Positions 7,435 through 15,701 of a stretch of DNA of 34,086 bases are shown one piece after another. A program made the translations under genes and the position numbers. Below the pieces are notes generated by a model. It did not search any database, was not told the DNA's origin, and saw only the letters and a program-made list of their open reading frames with translations. Origin of the DNA: Bacilli bacterium (GTDB lineage Bacteria; Bacillota_I; Bacilli_A; ML615J-28; CAG-313); the NCBI GenBank assembly GCA_900752975.1, contig CAADXH010000029.1:1-34086 (forward strand). The letters run 5' to 3'. Within the stretch, counting starts at the first letter, position 1; every line of letters starts with the position of its first letter.

Positions 7435-8305
7435 CGAAAATAAAACAAATATCAACTGGTATCCTGGTCATATGGCTAAGGCTATTCGAGAAATAAATGA
7501 AAAAATAAAATTAGTTGATGTTGTGATAGTTCTACTTGATGCTAGAGTTCCTCATGCTTCTTTTAATCCTGAACTTAAAAAAATGTTACAAAATAAAAGA
7601 ACCTTATATATTTTGACTAAAAAGGATAAAGCAGATGATATAGAAACTAAAAAATGGTTAACATATTATCAAAAACAAAACATAAGAGCTATTAGTATTA
7701 ACACGAAAGATCAAAAAGAAATTAAACAAGTATATAAAGAATTAGAAAATATAATGGCAGATAAACGAATTAGTGATGCGAAAAAAGGCTTGCGTCCACG
7801 TCCAATTAAAACAATGATGACAGGCATTCCTAATGTTGGTAAATCAACCCTTATAAATGCTTTAGTAGGTAAAAAAGTAACGATAGTTGGTGATAAACCT
7901 GGTGTAACCAAAAATCAACAATGGATACGCATCAACCAAAATATTGAGTTACTCGATACTCCAGGGGTTTTATGGCCTAAATTTGAAGATGAAACAATTG
8001 GATTTAATCTTGCAATTACAGGGGCGATTAAAGATTCTATTCTTCCAGTTCATGACATTGCGAAATACTTTGTTGAATATTTAGATAAATATTATCCATC
8101 TGCTTTAAATTTAAGATACAAAGAAACATTGCCAGAAGATAGTGAAAGTACAATTACCAAAATTGGTGAAATTGAAAACATTAGATTTGGAAATAAAGAA
8201 GTAAATGTTGATGAAACATCTAGATATTTACTTCAATTATATCGTAATAATGCTTTCGGTAAAATAACTTTAGATAGGGTAACTTATGAAGAAAGTAATA
8301 ATTGA
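7427..8305 (+). CDS. rbgA: Ribosome biogenesis GTPase RbgA (YlqF)
   Basis: This is a circularly permuted GTPase needed for late assembly of the 50S ribosomal subunit. The start is MNNENKTNINWYPGHMAKAIREI, with the family's signature WYPGHM. The GTPase motifs come in permuted order: G4 TKKD (about 64-67), G1 GIPNVGKST (about 130-138), G3 DTPG (about 175-178). The YlqF C-terminal helical region follows, and the length (292 residues) is normal. I prefer ATG 7427 over the upstream GTG at 7418, because AAGGTGG (7415-7421) sits 5 nt before 7427. The rnhB gene starts inside its 3' end. Bases 7407-7415, just upstream of the ribosome binding site, are perfectly complementary to 9 nt of the candidate small RNA at 12712-12803. 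Confidence 0.93.
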   Translation: MNNENKTNINWYPGHMAKAIREINEKIKLVDVVIVLLDARVPHASFNPELKKMLQNKRTLYILTKKDKADDIETKKWLTYYQKQNIRAISINTKDQKEIKQVYKELENIMADKRISDAKKGLRPRPIKTMMTGIPNVGKSTLINALVGKKVTIVGDKPGVTKNQQWIRINQNIELLDTPGVLWPKFEDETIGFNLAITGAIKDSILPVHDIAKYFVEYLDKYYPSALNLRYKETLPEDSESTITKIGEIENIRFGNKEVNVDETSRYLLQLYRNNAFGKITLDRVTYEESNN

Positions 8306-8930
8306 TAATTATATTTTTGAAAGAAAACTTCATGATGAAGGATACACCCTTATTGCGGGAGTTGATGAAGTAGGTCGTGGCCCATTAGCAGGCCCCGTAG
8401 CCGCAACAGCTATCATTATGCCTAAAGATTGCTATTTTGAAGGAGTTACTGACTCTAAAAAAGTTTCACCCAAAAAACGAAAAGAATTAAAAAAACAAAT
8501 CTTAGAAAAAGCGATAGCTGTATCAACAATTTTTATAAATGAAAAAATAATTGATGAAGTAAACATTTATGAAGCTACCAAACTTGCAATGTATCAAGCT
8601 ATAAATGGATTAGATCCTAAACCAGATTATGTCTTGATTGATGCAATGCCACTAGATTTAGATATTCCTCATGAATCAATTATTAAAGGTGATGAAAAGA
8701 GTTTCACAATTGCTTGTGCAAGTATTATTGCGAAAGAAGCAAGAGATGAACTTATGGATGAATTTGACCAAAAATATCCTGAATATGGTTTTAAACAAAA
8801 TAAAGGATATCCTACTAAAAAACATCGTAATGCCCTTCTTACTTATGGGGTAACTCCAATTCACCGTAGAACATATGGCCCAGTAAAAGTTGCCATTCAA
8901 AAACAGATAGTAAATAAATATGAAAATTAA
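8286..8930 (+). CDS. rnhB: Ribonuclease HII
   Basis: This enzyme removes ribonucleotides misincorporated into DNA and cleaves RNA in RNA-DNA hybrids. GVDEVGRGPLAGPV (Asp27, Glu28) carries the first two metal ligands. Asp119 in YVLIDA is the third, and SIIAKEARDELM holds the fourth (Asp154). HRRTYGPV near the C-terminus is conserved. The length (214 residues) is typical for the form without a long N-terminal substrate-recognition extension. The ATG lies 20 bases inside rbgA with a GGGTAAC site, so the two are translationally coupled, as in many Bacillota. Confidence 0.93.
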   Translation: MKKVIIDNYIFERKLHDEGYTLIAGVDEVGRGPLAGPVAATAIIMPKDCYFEGVTDSKKVSPKKRKELKKQILEKAIAVSTIFINEKIIDEVNIYEATKLAMYQAINGLDPKPDYVLIDAMPLDLDIPHESIIKGDEKSFTIACASIIAKEARDELMDEFDQKYPEYGFKQNKGYPTKKHRNALLTYGVTPIHRRTYGPVKVAIQKQIVNKYEN

Positions 8931-8931
8931 A

Positions 8932-8978
8932 ACTAATGACTATGAGTTGATTATTAATTCTTAGGCATTAGTCTTTTT
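8932..8978 (+). terminator. Terminator after rnhB
   Basis: The arms ACTAATG (8932-8938) and CATTAGT (8966-8972) pair around a 27-nt internal region and are followed by CTTTTTT. It ends the lepB/rbgA/rnhB transcript. Confidence 0.7.
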
Positions 8979-9003
8979 TGAAAAAATTCGTTGATTTATT
9001 CTA

Positions 9004-9032
9004 TTGACTAATAACAAAAAATATAGTATAAT
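9004..9032 (+). promoter_or_regulatory. Promoter of the DUF4143 ATPase gene
   Basis: TTGACT (9004-9009) and TATAAT (9027-9032) are separated by exactly 17 bp, upstream of the AGAGGGA ribosome binding site. Confidence 0.8.
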
Positions 9033-9085
9033 TACTTTGAAAAAACATAACAATATATATTATTTCAAAATAGAGGGAAATACAT

Positions 9086-10375
9086 ATGAATTTAATAAAG
9101 AGAGATCTATATCTTAAACAATTAATTAATAGAAAAGAAAATGGCTTAATTAAAATAATTACTGGTATAAGACGCTGTGGGAAAAGCTATTTGCTATTTA
9201 AAATTTTTTACAACTATTTAATTGAATTAGGAATAAAAGAAGATAATATTATTACACTTGCTTTGGATGATGATAAGAACCGTGAATATCGTAATCCTGA
9301 TAAACTTTCTGATTATTTATATTCAAGAATTACAAATAAGAACGAAATGTTCTATATTTTTTTGGATGAGATTCAATTTGCATTTAGTTTTAAAAATAAT
9401 GATGATGGTTACTCTCGTGTATATGGAATTTTAAATGGCCTACTACGTTTGGATAATGTTGATATTTATGTTACAGGTTCTAATTCCAAATTCTTATCTT
9501 CTGATATTATGACCGAGTTTAGAGGCCGTGGCGATGAAGTGCGAGTTTATCCGTTATCTTTTTCTGAATTTTATTCATCAAATCTTTGGAATGATAAATA
9601 TGAAGCTTGGAATGAGTATACTAGGTTTGGTGGATTACCTATGATATTAACTAAAAAAACCGATGATGAAAAGAGCAATTATTTAAAGAATTTGTTGAAT
9701 AAGACTTACATTCAAGATGTAATAGAAAGAAATAATTTGAAAGGAAATAACATAATTGATACGCTAGTTGATATACTTGCTTCATCAATTGGTTCATTGA
9801 CAAATCCGACAAAACTTGCAAGAACTTTTGCATCAAATAATATTAAAACCACCGATGTAACGCTAGCAACTTATATAGATTATTTAATTGATGCTTTTAT
9901 GATTAACAAGGCTCAAAGATACGATATAAAAGGGAAAAAATATATTGATTCGCCTTTTAAATTTTATTTTACAGATATTGGAATTCGTAATTGTCGATTA
10001 AATTATCGCCAACAAGAGCCAACACATATAATGGAAAATATAATTTATAATGAACTATTAATTCGTGGTTATAATGTCGATGTTGGTATAATAGAGCATA
10101 CAACAAGAAATAAAGAAGGTAAACAAAAGAATATTCAACAAGAAGTTGATTTTATTTGTAATACTGCAGATAATCGTTATTATATTCAATCAGCATTTTC
10201 AATACCTAATGAAGAAAAAATGATTCAAGAAACATCGCAGTTAGATAAAATTGGTGATTCATTTAAAAAAATAATTATAACCCAAGATTTAGGTAAACCA
10301 TGGCGTACTGATAAGGGCTATTTAGTTATTAATATTTTAGATTTCTTATTAAATCCATCTAGTTTAGATATATAA
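9086..10375 (+). CDS. AAA-type ATPase with DUF4143 domain
   Basis: This is a 429-residue member of the AAA_14/DUF4143 ATPase family that is abundant in gut bacteria. Walker A is GIRRCGKS (27-34) and Walker B is MFYIFLDEIQF (Asp94, Glu95). A sensor-like VTGSNSKFLSSD (about 129-141) and an FRGRGDEVRVYPLSFSEF segment are typical of the family. The C-terminal DUF4143 region includes KFYFTDIGIRNCRLNY and ends in a restriction-endonuclease-like EVDFICN. The function is not established; links to transport, nucleic acid processing or defence have been suggested by context in other genomes. Here it stands alone with its own promoter and terminator, as an independently acquired unit would. Confidence 0.88.
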   Translation: MNLIKRDLYLKQLINRKENGLIKIITGIRRCGKSYLLFKIFYNYLIELGIKEDNIITLALDDDKNREYRNPDKLSDYLYSRITNKNEMFYIFLDEIQFAFSFKNNDDGYSRVYGILNGLLRLDNVDIYVTGSNSKFLSSDIMTEFRGRGDEVRVYPLSFSEFYSSNLWNDKYEAWNEYTRFGGLPMILTKKTDDEKSNYLKNLLNKTYIQDVIERNNLKGNNIIDTLVDILASSIGSLTNPTKLARTFASNNIKTTDVTLATYIDYLIDAFMINKAQRYDIKGKKYIDSPFKFYFTDIGIRNCRLNYRQQEPTHIMENIIYNELLIRGYNVDVGIIEHTTRNKEGKQKNIQQEVDFICNTADNRYYIQSAFSIPNEEKMIQETSQLDKIGDSFKKIIITQDLGKPWRTDKGYLVINILDFLLNPSSLDI

Positions 10376-10392
10376 TAAAAATTAAAATAAGG

Positions 10393-10426
10393 CATTCAAG
10401 TAACTACAATTACTTGAATGTTTTAT
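10393..10426 (+). terminator. Terminator after the DUF4143 gene
   Basis: A perfect 11-bp stem, CATTCAAGTAA (10393-10403) with TTACTTGAATG (10410-10420), has a 6-nt loop and is followed by TTTTAT. Confidence 0.85.
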
Positions 10427-10460
10427 CTTATAAAAATTGACACAATATGGTAGCTTTTTC

Positions 10461-10489
10461 TTGACAACTAAAATTCTAAATGATATAAT
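10461..10489 (+). promoter_or_regulatory. Promoter of topA
   Basis: This is a consensus TTGACA (10461-10466), a 17-bp spacer and TATAAT (10484-10489), among the strongest-looking promoters in the window. Confidence 0.85.
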
Positions 10490-10519
10490 TTTTTCTAGAA
10501 AAATAGAGGTGGAAGGATA

Positions 10520-12640
10520 ATGAAATTACTAATTGTGGAATCACCAGCAAAATGTAAAACAATTGCCAATTATTTAGGGGATGAATATAAAGTAGATTCC
10601 AGTATTGGTCACATTCGCGATTTAAAAATCAAAGGTAAAGGTGGATTTGGTGTTGATATTGAAAATAATTTTCAACCTGAATATTCAATTTTACAAGATA
10701 AAATGGAAGTAGTTAAACACCTAAAACAAGATGCAGACGCGGCTGAACACGTATATCTTGCAACCGACCCCGACCGTGAAGGGGAGGCAATCAGCTGGCA
10801 TTTAAGTGAAGTGTTAAACGAACCTAAAGAAAAAGTATCACGTATTGTTTTTAATGAAATTACTAAATCAGCTGTTACTAAGGCCATTAAGAATGACCGT
10901 GAAATTAATATGGATTTAGTTCATTCTCAAGAATCAAGAAGAATTCTAGATAGAATTATTGGATTTAGATTATCAGGCTTACTACAACAAAAAATTGGCT
11001 CTAAATCAGCTGGTCGTGTACAATCAGTTGCCTTAAAATTGATTGTTGATCGTGAAAGAGAAATAGAAGCCTTTGATAAACAAGAATATTGGGATTTATA
11101 TGCTAATTTAAAGAAAAATATAAATGATAGTGACTTTTTATTGAAAGCAAAATTTATAGGAACTAAAAACGAAAAAATTGATCTTAAAAATGAAGATGAT
11201 GTTAATAAAGTTATTGAAAGAGTAAACGATGGGGAATATGTCGTTGATGAAATAAATAAGAAAGTTCGTGCTCGTCCTTCAAAACCACCATTTATTACTT
11301 CAACACTTCAACAAGATGCAGGTGTTAAATATAATTATAATGCGAAAAGAGTAATGAGCATTGCCCAAAAACTTTATGAAGGTGTTGAATTAGGCAGTGA
11401 ACGTGTTGGTTTAATTACTTATATGCGTACTGACTCAATTCGTTTATCTGATGAGTTTATTGATAGCGCAAAAACATATATTACAGATAAATATGGTGAA
11501 AAGTATTATAAAGGAATGAAAAAGACTGGACAAAAGGGCAAGAATATTCAAGATGCCCATGAAGCTATTCGTCCTACTAATATTAATAGAACCCCAGAAA
11601 GTGTAAAAAAATATTTACCTGCTGATGAGTTTAAACTTTATTCATTAATTTATAACCGTGCTCTTGCATCATTAATGAGCGATGCTAGTATTGAAAACAC
11701 AACTGTTGATGTATTAAATCATGAATATTTATTTAATCTAACTGGTGAAAAAGTCTTATTCAATGGCTTTCTTGCGGTATACGAAGAATCAAGCCTTGAT
11801 GATGAAGAAAAAATAGAAGGCCTACCTGAGTTTACTAAAGGTGAAGTTCTTGAATTAATTGAACTACATAAAGAACAAAAGTTTACAGCTCCTCCATATC
11901 GTTATACTGAAGCTAGACTTATTAGAAAAATGGAAGAACTAGGAATAGGTCGTCCTTCAACTTATGCCTTAACAATGGAAACACTAAGGGCTAGAGGCTA
12001 TGTTAGTATGGAAAAAAGAACCTTCGTTCCGACCCCTCAAGGTAGACTTACAATAGAACAATTAGAAAAATTCTTTTCCGAAATTATTAACGTTAAATAT
12101 ACTGCGGAAATGGAAAACACCTTAGATGAGATTGCGGCAGGAAAAACTGTATGGTATGAAGAACTAAAGAAATTCTATGATATGTTTGCACCATTAATTG
12201 AGAATGCTCGTGATAATATGGTTAAAATATATCCAAAGATGACTGATGAGACTTGTCCAGTATGTGGACTTCCACTTCTTATTCGTCGTGGCCCATATGG
12301 TGAGTTTACCGCATGTTCAGGTTATCCTCATTGTAAGTTCATCAAGAAAAAAGAAAAAGCTGAACCTGTATCAACTGGTGTTATTTGTCCAGTATGTGGT
12401 GAAGGTGAAATTGTTGAACGTATTAGTGCAAGAGGAAGATCAAAAGGTACAAAATTCTATGCTTGTAGTAGATATCCAAAATGTAAGGCAACTTACTCCG
12501 GAATTCCTCAAAAAGAGAAATGTGAAGTGTGTGGGGCCCCAATGATCGATGATAATGGTACCATTAGATGTGGTAATGAACATTGCAAAACTAATGAAGC
12601 ATTGCATAAAGTTCGTACCAAAAAGCAAAAAACAGAATAA
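10520..12640 (+). CDS. topA: DNA topoisomerase I
   Basis: This type IA topoisomerase relaxes negative supercoils. The N-terminal TOPRIM domain starts MKLLIVESPAKCKTI and carries the acidic metal-binding motif DPDREGE (83-89). The nucleophilic Tyr301 lies in GLITYMRTDS, and GIGRPSTYA follows later. The C-terminus has three zinc ribbons of the Cx2C...C type, beginning CPVCGLPLLIRRGPYG, CPVCGEGEIVER and CEVCGAPMIDDNG. The length of 706 residues is normal. The ribosome binding site is AGGTGGAAGG before the ATG. No terminator of its own is evident; a strong promoter for a small RNA begins 36 bp after its stop, and that RNA's terminator may also stop topA read-through. Confidence 0.96.
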   Translation: MKLLIVESPAKCKTIANYLGDEYKVDSSIGHIRDLKIKGKGGFGVDIENNFQPEYSILQDKMEVVKHLKQDADAAEHVYLATDPDREGEAISWHLSEVLNEPKEKVSRIVFNEITKSAVTKAIKNDREINMDLVHSQESRRILDRIIGFRLSGLLQQKIGSKSAGRVQSVALKLIVDREREIEAFDKQEYWDLYANLKKNINDSDFLLKAKFIGTKNEKIDLKNEDDVNKVIERVNDGEYVVDEINKKVRARPSKPPFITSTLQQDAGVKYNYNAKRVMSIAQKLYEGVELGSERVGLITYMRTDSIRLSDEFIDSAKTYITDKYGEKYYKGMKKTGQKGKNIQDAHEAIRPTNINRTPESVKKYLPADEFKLYSLIYNRALASLMSDASIENTTVDVLNHEYLFNLTGEKVLFNGFLAVYEESSLDDEEKIEGLPEFTKGEVLELIELHKEQKFTAPPYRYTEARLIRKMEELGIGRPSTYALTMETLRARGYVSMEKRTFVPTPQGRLTIEQLEKFFSEIINVKYTAEMENTLDEIAAGKTVWYEELKKFYDMFAPLIENARDNMVKIYPKMTDETCPVCGLPLLIRRGPYGEFTACSGYPHCKFIKKKEKAEPVSTGVICPVCGEGEIVERISARGRSKGTKFYACSRYPKCKATYSGIPQKEKCEVCGAPMIDDNGTIRCGNEHCKTNEALHKVRTKKQKTE

Positions 12641-12676
12641 AAAATAAAAAAATGTCGAAAAAGTGAGAGAAAATAC

Positions 12677-12705
12677 TTGATTTTTCTCTTTCTTTGTGCT
12701 ATAAT
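12677..12705 (+). promoter_or_regulatory. Strong extended -10 promoter for the small RNA
   Basis: TTGATT (12677-12682), a 17-bp spacer and TATAAT (12700-12705) are preceded by TGC, making an extended -10. No ribosome binding site or plausible CDS follows within 200 bp, so it most likely drives the three-hairpin RNA rather than ftsY. Confidence 0.85.
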
Positions 12706-12711
12706 GTATGT

Positions 12712-12803
12712 GTAACGTTGTGTTACACATATCCCCTACAAGTTGTGGTTTATCCACAATCCCTTCCTATCAGGTGGTATCCCCCCACCTGATTTTGTTT
12801 TGT
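12712..12803 (+). ncRNA. Candidate C-rich three-hairpin regulatory small RNA
   Basis: A roughly 92-nt transcript is predicted from the promoter above. Hairpin 1 is GTGTAAC/GTTACAC around loop GTTGT (DNA arms extend to 12708-12730). Hairpin 2 is TTGTGG/CCACAA (12743-12748, 12754-12759), loop TTTAT. Hairpin 3 is TCAGGTGG/CCACCTGA (12770-12777, 12785-12792), loop TATCCCC, followed by a T-rich tail, so it doubles as the terminator. Between or on top of the hairpins lie three unpaired C-rich stretches: TATCCCCTAC, ATCCCTTCC and the TATCCCC loop. Each contains AUCCC, which is complementary to purine-rich ribosome binding sites. This design resembles the C-rich (UCCC-motif) base-pairing sRNAs of Gram-positives such as RsaE/RoxS and the streptococcal csRNAs, but the sequence matches none I know. 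It lacks SRP RNA, 6S and tmRNA hallmarks. Confidence 0.75.
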
Positions 12804-12832
12804 CAATAATTTTATGATATCATTATACATGA

Positions 12833-12869
12833 AAGTTCTTTAATATAAATGGTATTAAAGGACTTTTTT
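12833..12869 (+). terminator. Second hairpin terminator between the small RNA and ftsY
   Basis: A 12-bp stem pairs 12834-12845 with 12853-12864 (one G-U pair), has a 7-nt loop and is followed by CTTTTTTC. It probably stops read-through from topA and the small RNA into ftsY. Confidence 0.7.
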
Positions 12870-12882
12870 CTTTTCCAAATTC

Positions 12883-12911
12883 TTGAAAAAATATGAATAA
12901 TATAGTATAAT
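12883..12911 (+). promoter_or_regulatory. Promoter of ftsY-ylxM-ffh
   Basis: TTGAAA (12883-12888) and TATAAT (12906-12911) are separated by 17 bp. The ftsY ribosome binding site follows closely, leaving a short leader. Confidence 0.8.
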
Positions 12912-12936
12912 ACATTAGAAAGTAGAGGTGCCATAT

Positions 12937-13917
12937 ATGGGGCTATTTGATTTTCTTAAAAAGAAACCTAAAGATGATAAATCTAAAAAGTATAATATAG
13001 GAATGAAAAAAACAAGAAAAGGCTTATTAGGTAAACTAAAAGCCGTACTATCAGGATATAATGAAGTAACAGAAGATTTATTTGATGATTTAACTGATGC
13101 TTTTATTATGGCTGATATTGGTGTTGAAACTACACTTGATTTTATTGATGCATTAAAAGAAGATGAACGTGTAAAAAATGTAAAAAATGCAATGGAACTA
13201 CAACCTATTATTGTTGATAAAATGTTTGAACTTTATTTAAAAAATGAACTTGTTAACAATAATTTAAATATTAATCCTAACGGATTATCAGTCTTTTTAT
13301 TTGTTGGTGTTAATGGCGTTGGTAAAACAACTACGATTGCGAAAATAGCATATAGACTAAAGAACCAAGGAAAGAAAGTTTTACTTGCAGCGGGAGATAC
13401 ATTTAGAGCAGGTGCTATTGATCAACTTCAAGTATGGGCTGATCGCATTGGTGTTGATATTGTAACAAAGGTAAGTGGATCTGATCCATCAAGTGTAATT
13501 TATGATGCAATCATAAAAGCCAAAGCTGAAAAATATGATGTTTTATTATGTGACACAGCCGGAAGACTTCAAAATAAAGTAAACCTAATGAAAGAACTTG
13601 AAAAAATGAATAAAGTAATTTCTCGTGAAGTTGAAAATGGCCCACAAGAAACATTACTTGTTATTGACGCAACAACAGGTCAAAATGGTTTATCTCAAGC
13701 TGAAGCCTTTATGGAGGTAACAAATATTACTGGTGTTATCCTTACTAAACTTGATGGCACAAGTAAAGGTGGAATTGTCCTTGCGATAAGAGATAAATAT
13801 AATATTCCTATTAAAATGGTAGGTCTTGGCGAAAAAATGGAAGACCTTGAGTATTTTGATTTAGAAGATTATATTGGTGGATTATTTATTGCGAGTGAAG
13901 ATGATGAAGATGAATGA
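12937..13917 (+). CDS. ftsY: Signal recognition particle receptor FtsY
   Basis: This SRP receptor GTPase docks ribosome-SRP complexes at the membrane. The N-terminus MGLFDFLKKKPKDD is short, basic and amphipathic, like the membrane-targeting helix of forms that lack the long acidic A domain. The NG domain has G1 GVNGVGKTTTIAK, the GDTFRAGAIDQL insertion-box segment, G3 DTAGRLQNK and G4 TKLDGTSKGG. I chose ATG 12937, because AGAGGTG (12924-12930) is 6 nt upstream; an in-frame GTG at 12928 lies inside that site. The predicted length is 326 residues. The end overlaps ylxM by 8 bases, and all three SRP-pathway genes follow in a row. Confidence 0.95.
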   Translation: MGLFDFLKKKPKDDKSKKYNIGMKKTRKGLLGKLKAVLSGYNEVTEDLFDDLTDAFIMADIGVETTLDFIDALKEDERVKNVKNAMELQPIIVDKMFELYLKNELVNNNLNINPNGLSVFLFVGVNGVGKTTTIAKIAYRLKNQGKKVLLAAGDTFRAGAIDQLQVWADRIGVDIVTKVSGSDPSSVIYDAIIKAKAEKYDVLLCDTAGRLQNKVNLMKELEKMNKVISREVENGPQETLLVIDATTGQNGLSQAEAFMEVTNITGVILTKLDGTSKGGIVLAIRDKYNIPIKMVGLGEKMEDLEYFDLEDYIGGLFIASEDDEDE

Positions 13918-14230
13918 TTTAGAAAAGAAAGATTATTATAATACCCTATATGGTTATTATAAAACATTACTAACTGACAAACAACAAAGCATCTTTTCAA
14001 GTTACTATGAAGAAGACTATAGCCTTAGTGAAATAGCTGAAAACCTTGAGGTTAGTCGAAATGCAGTTTGGGATACTTTAAAAAAAGTAACCGATAAGTT
14101 AGAAGAATATGAAAAGAAATTAAAACTTTATGAATTTGATTTAAAGTTAGAAGAATACTTAAAAAAATTAGAAAAATGTACTAATGAAGATGGTTTAAAA
14201 ATCATTGAAGAAATTAGAGAAATGGAGTAG
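13910..14230 (+). CDS. ylxM: YlxM family putative helix-turn-helix protein
   Basis: This 106-residue member of the UPF0122/YlxM family is almost always encoded immediately upstream of ffh in Bacillota. A sigma-70 region 4-like helix-turn-helix is visible at YSLSEIAENLEVSRNAVWDTLKK. A long charged coiled-coil-like tail (KLEEYEKKLKLYEFDLKLEEY) follows. Its role is unclear; it has been connected with SRP function. I chose ATG 13910 (MNDLEKKDYYN), which aligns best with known YlxM N-termini; in-frame ATGs at 13901 and 13904 are alternatives. It overlaps the ftsY stop, and ffh begins 3 bp after its stop, implying tight co-translation. Confidence 0.88.
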   Translation: MNDLEKKDYYNTLYGYYKTLLTDKQQSIFSSYYEEDYSLSEIAENLEVSRNAVWDTLKKVTDKLEEYEKKLKLYEFDLKLEEYLKKLEKCTNEDGLKIIEEIREME

Positions 14231-14233
14231 TGT

Positions 14234-15640
14234 ATGCCATTTGAGAGTTTATCCGATCGAATTCAAATGTCGCTTAGACGTTTAACTGGTCGTGGCAAAA
14301 TTAATGAAAAAGATATAGATGAGGCAATGCGGGAGATTAGAGTCTCTCTACTTGAAGCCGATGTTAACTATAAAATAGTAAAACAATTTATCGCGGATAT
14401 AAAAGAAAAAGCCTTAGGTGAAAGAGTTATGAAGTCTCTTACACCTGGTGATCAAGTTGTTAAAATAGTTTATGAAGAACTAGTAAAATTAATGGGCGAA
14501 GAAGCCGTTCCAATTAATTTGAAAAAATCAGGTACAAGTGTCATCCTTATGGCCGGTTTACAAGGTAGTGGTAAAACAACTCATGCTGGTAAACTCGCAT
14601 TATATTTACGTAAGAATAACAACTTAAAACCATTACTTGTTGCTGCTGACGTTTATCGTCCTGCCGCAATCAATCAATTGGTACAACTTGGTAAACAACT
14701 TGACATAGAAGTATTCCAAATGGGAATCTTAACTAAACCTCAAGTAATAGTTAAAAAAGCCTTAGAATACGCAAGATTAAATAACTTTAATTTAGTAATT
14801 ATTGATACCGCTGGTCGTTTACAAATCGATGAAGCCTTAATGCAAGAGTTAGTTGATATTAAAGAAATAGCTCATCCTGATGAAATCTTATTAACAATTG
14901 ATGCGATGACTGGTCAAGATGCTGTTAACGTTGCATCAACCTTCCATGATAAATTAGATGTTACCGGATGCTTACTAACTAAACTTGATAGTGACACTCG
15001 TGGTGGTGCTGCTTTATCAATTAGATATATGACTAATATCCCAATTAAGTTTGTCGGTATGGGTGAAAAACTAGATCAACTTGAAGTATTCCACCCTGAT
15101 CGTATGGCTAAACGTATCCTTGGTATGGGTGATGTATTATCATTCATTGAAAAAGCAACCGCAAATATTGATGAAGATGATGCCATGAAACTTGCTGAAA
15201 GAATTCAAAAAGGTTTGTTTAATTATAATGATTTCTTAGATCAAATTAAAACAATTAAAAAAATGGGTTCATTAAAAGGTTTACTTGGTTTAATTCCAGG
15301 AATTGGTTCTAAAATAAGAAACCTTAATATTGATGATAAACAATTTGTTTTCATTGAAGCTATCATTGGTTCAATGACTAAAGAAGAAAGAAAAAATCCA
15401 GACTTAATTAATAAGAGTCATTCACGTAAATCTAGAATTGCCAATGGTTCAGGTAGAACATATCAAGAAATCAACAACTTGACTAAACGTTTTGAAGATA
15501 TGAAAAAACAAATGGAAAGCATGTCGAAAATGGATGAAGACCAAATGGAAAAAATGTCAAAAGGTCAAGCACCAATGCCAATGCCTAAGATGAAGACTAA
15601 AAAAGGTAAAGGAAAGAATAAAGGAGGCTTCCGTATTTAG
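14234..15640 (+). CDS. ffh: Signal recognition particle protein Ffh
   Basis: This is the SRP54 GTPase that binds signal sequences and SRP RNA. The N domain begins MPFESLSDRIQMSLRRLTGRGKI. G-domain motifs are LQGSGKTTHAGKL (G1), AADVYRPAAINQL, DTAGRLQIDE (G3) and TKLDSDTRGGAALS (G4). The Met-rich M domain fills about residues 325-440, with MGSLKGLLGLIPGIG and a SGRTYQEINNLTKRF RNA-binding segment. The tail is Lys/Gly-rich (KKGKGKNKGG). The length of 468 residues is normal. Stop and terminator overlap, so the transcript ends right at the gene end. The SRP RNA gene is not in the window. Confidence 0.96.
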   Translation: MPFESLSDRIQMSLRRLTGRGKINEKDIDEAMREIRVSLLEADVNYKIVKQFIADIKEKALGERVMKSLTPGDQVVKIVYEELVKLMGEEAVPINLKKSGTSVILMAGLQGSGKTTHAGKLALYLRKNNNLKPLLVAADVYRPAAINQLVQLGKQLDIEVFQMGILTKPQVIVKKALEYARLNNFNLVIIDTAGRLQIDEALMQELVDIKEIAHPDEILLTIDAMTGQDAVNVASTFHDKLDVTGCLLTKLDSDTRGGAALSIRYMTNIPIKFVGMGEKLDQLEVFHPDRMAKRILGMGDVLSFIEKATANIDEDDAMKLAERIQKGLFNYNDFLDQIKTIKKMGSLKGLLGLIPGIGSKIRNLNIDDKQFVFIEAIIGSMTKEERKNPDLINKSHSRKSRIANGSGRTYQEINNLTKRFEDMKKQMESMSKMDEDQMEKMSKGQAPMPMPKMKTKKGKGKNKGGFRI

Positions 15641-15652
15641 GAAGTCTTTTTT
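15626..15652 (+). terminator. Terminator of ffh overlapping its stop codon
   Basis: The arms GGCTTCC (15626-15632) and GGAAGTC (15640-15646) form a 7-bp stem with a 7-nt loop, followed by six T. The TAG stop (15638-15640) lies at the loop/3' arm border. Confidence 0.85.
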
Positions 15653-15659
15653 ATAGCGA

Positions 15660-15695
15660 AATTTAATTGACTGTTAGTCAGTTAAATTATATAAT
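15660..15695 (+). promoter_or_regulatory. Promoter embedded in a 29-bp operator-like dyad
   Basis: TTGACT (15667-15672), a 17-bp spacer and TATAAT (15690-15695) form a strong promoter. The -35 and spacer are covered by a near-perfect inverted repeat, AATTTAATTGAC (15660-15671) and GTCAGTTAAATT (15677-15688), with one mismatch and a 5-bp centre. A dyad placed like this is the usual design for a dimeric repressor (TetR- or MarR-type operators look similar); no regulator gene is adjacent. The -10 ends 6 nt before an ATG. Confidence 0.7.
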
Positions 15696-15701
15696 GATAG
15701 T

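Noticed and set aside
12750..12758. Exact DnaA-box consensus TTATCCACA
   Set aside because: It is single, lies within the second hairpin of the candidate small RNA, and no dnaA/dnaN genes or box cluster are nearby; the match is explained by the CCACAA arm.
12708..12809. A 33-codon open frame through the small RNA (ATG at 12708)
   Set aside because: The ATG is only 2 nt from the -10 box, so it would lie upstream of the expected transcript start. There is no ribosome binding site, and the sequence is better explained by three hairpins.
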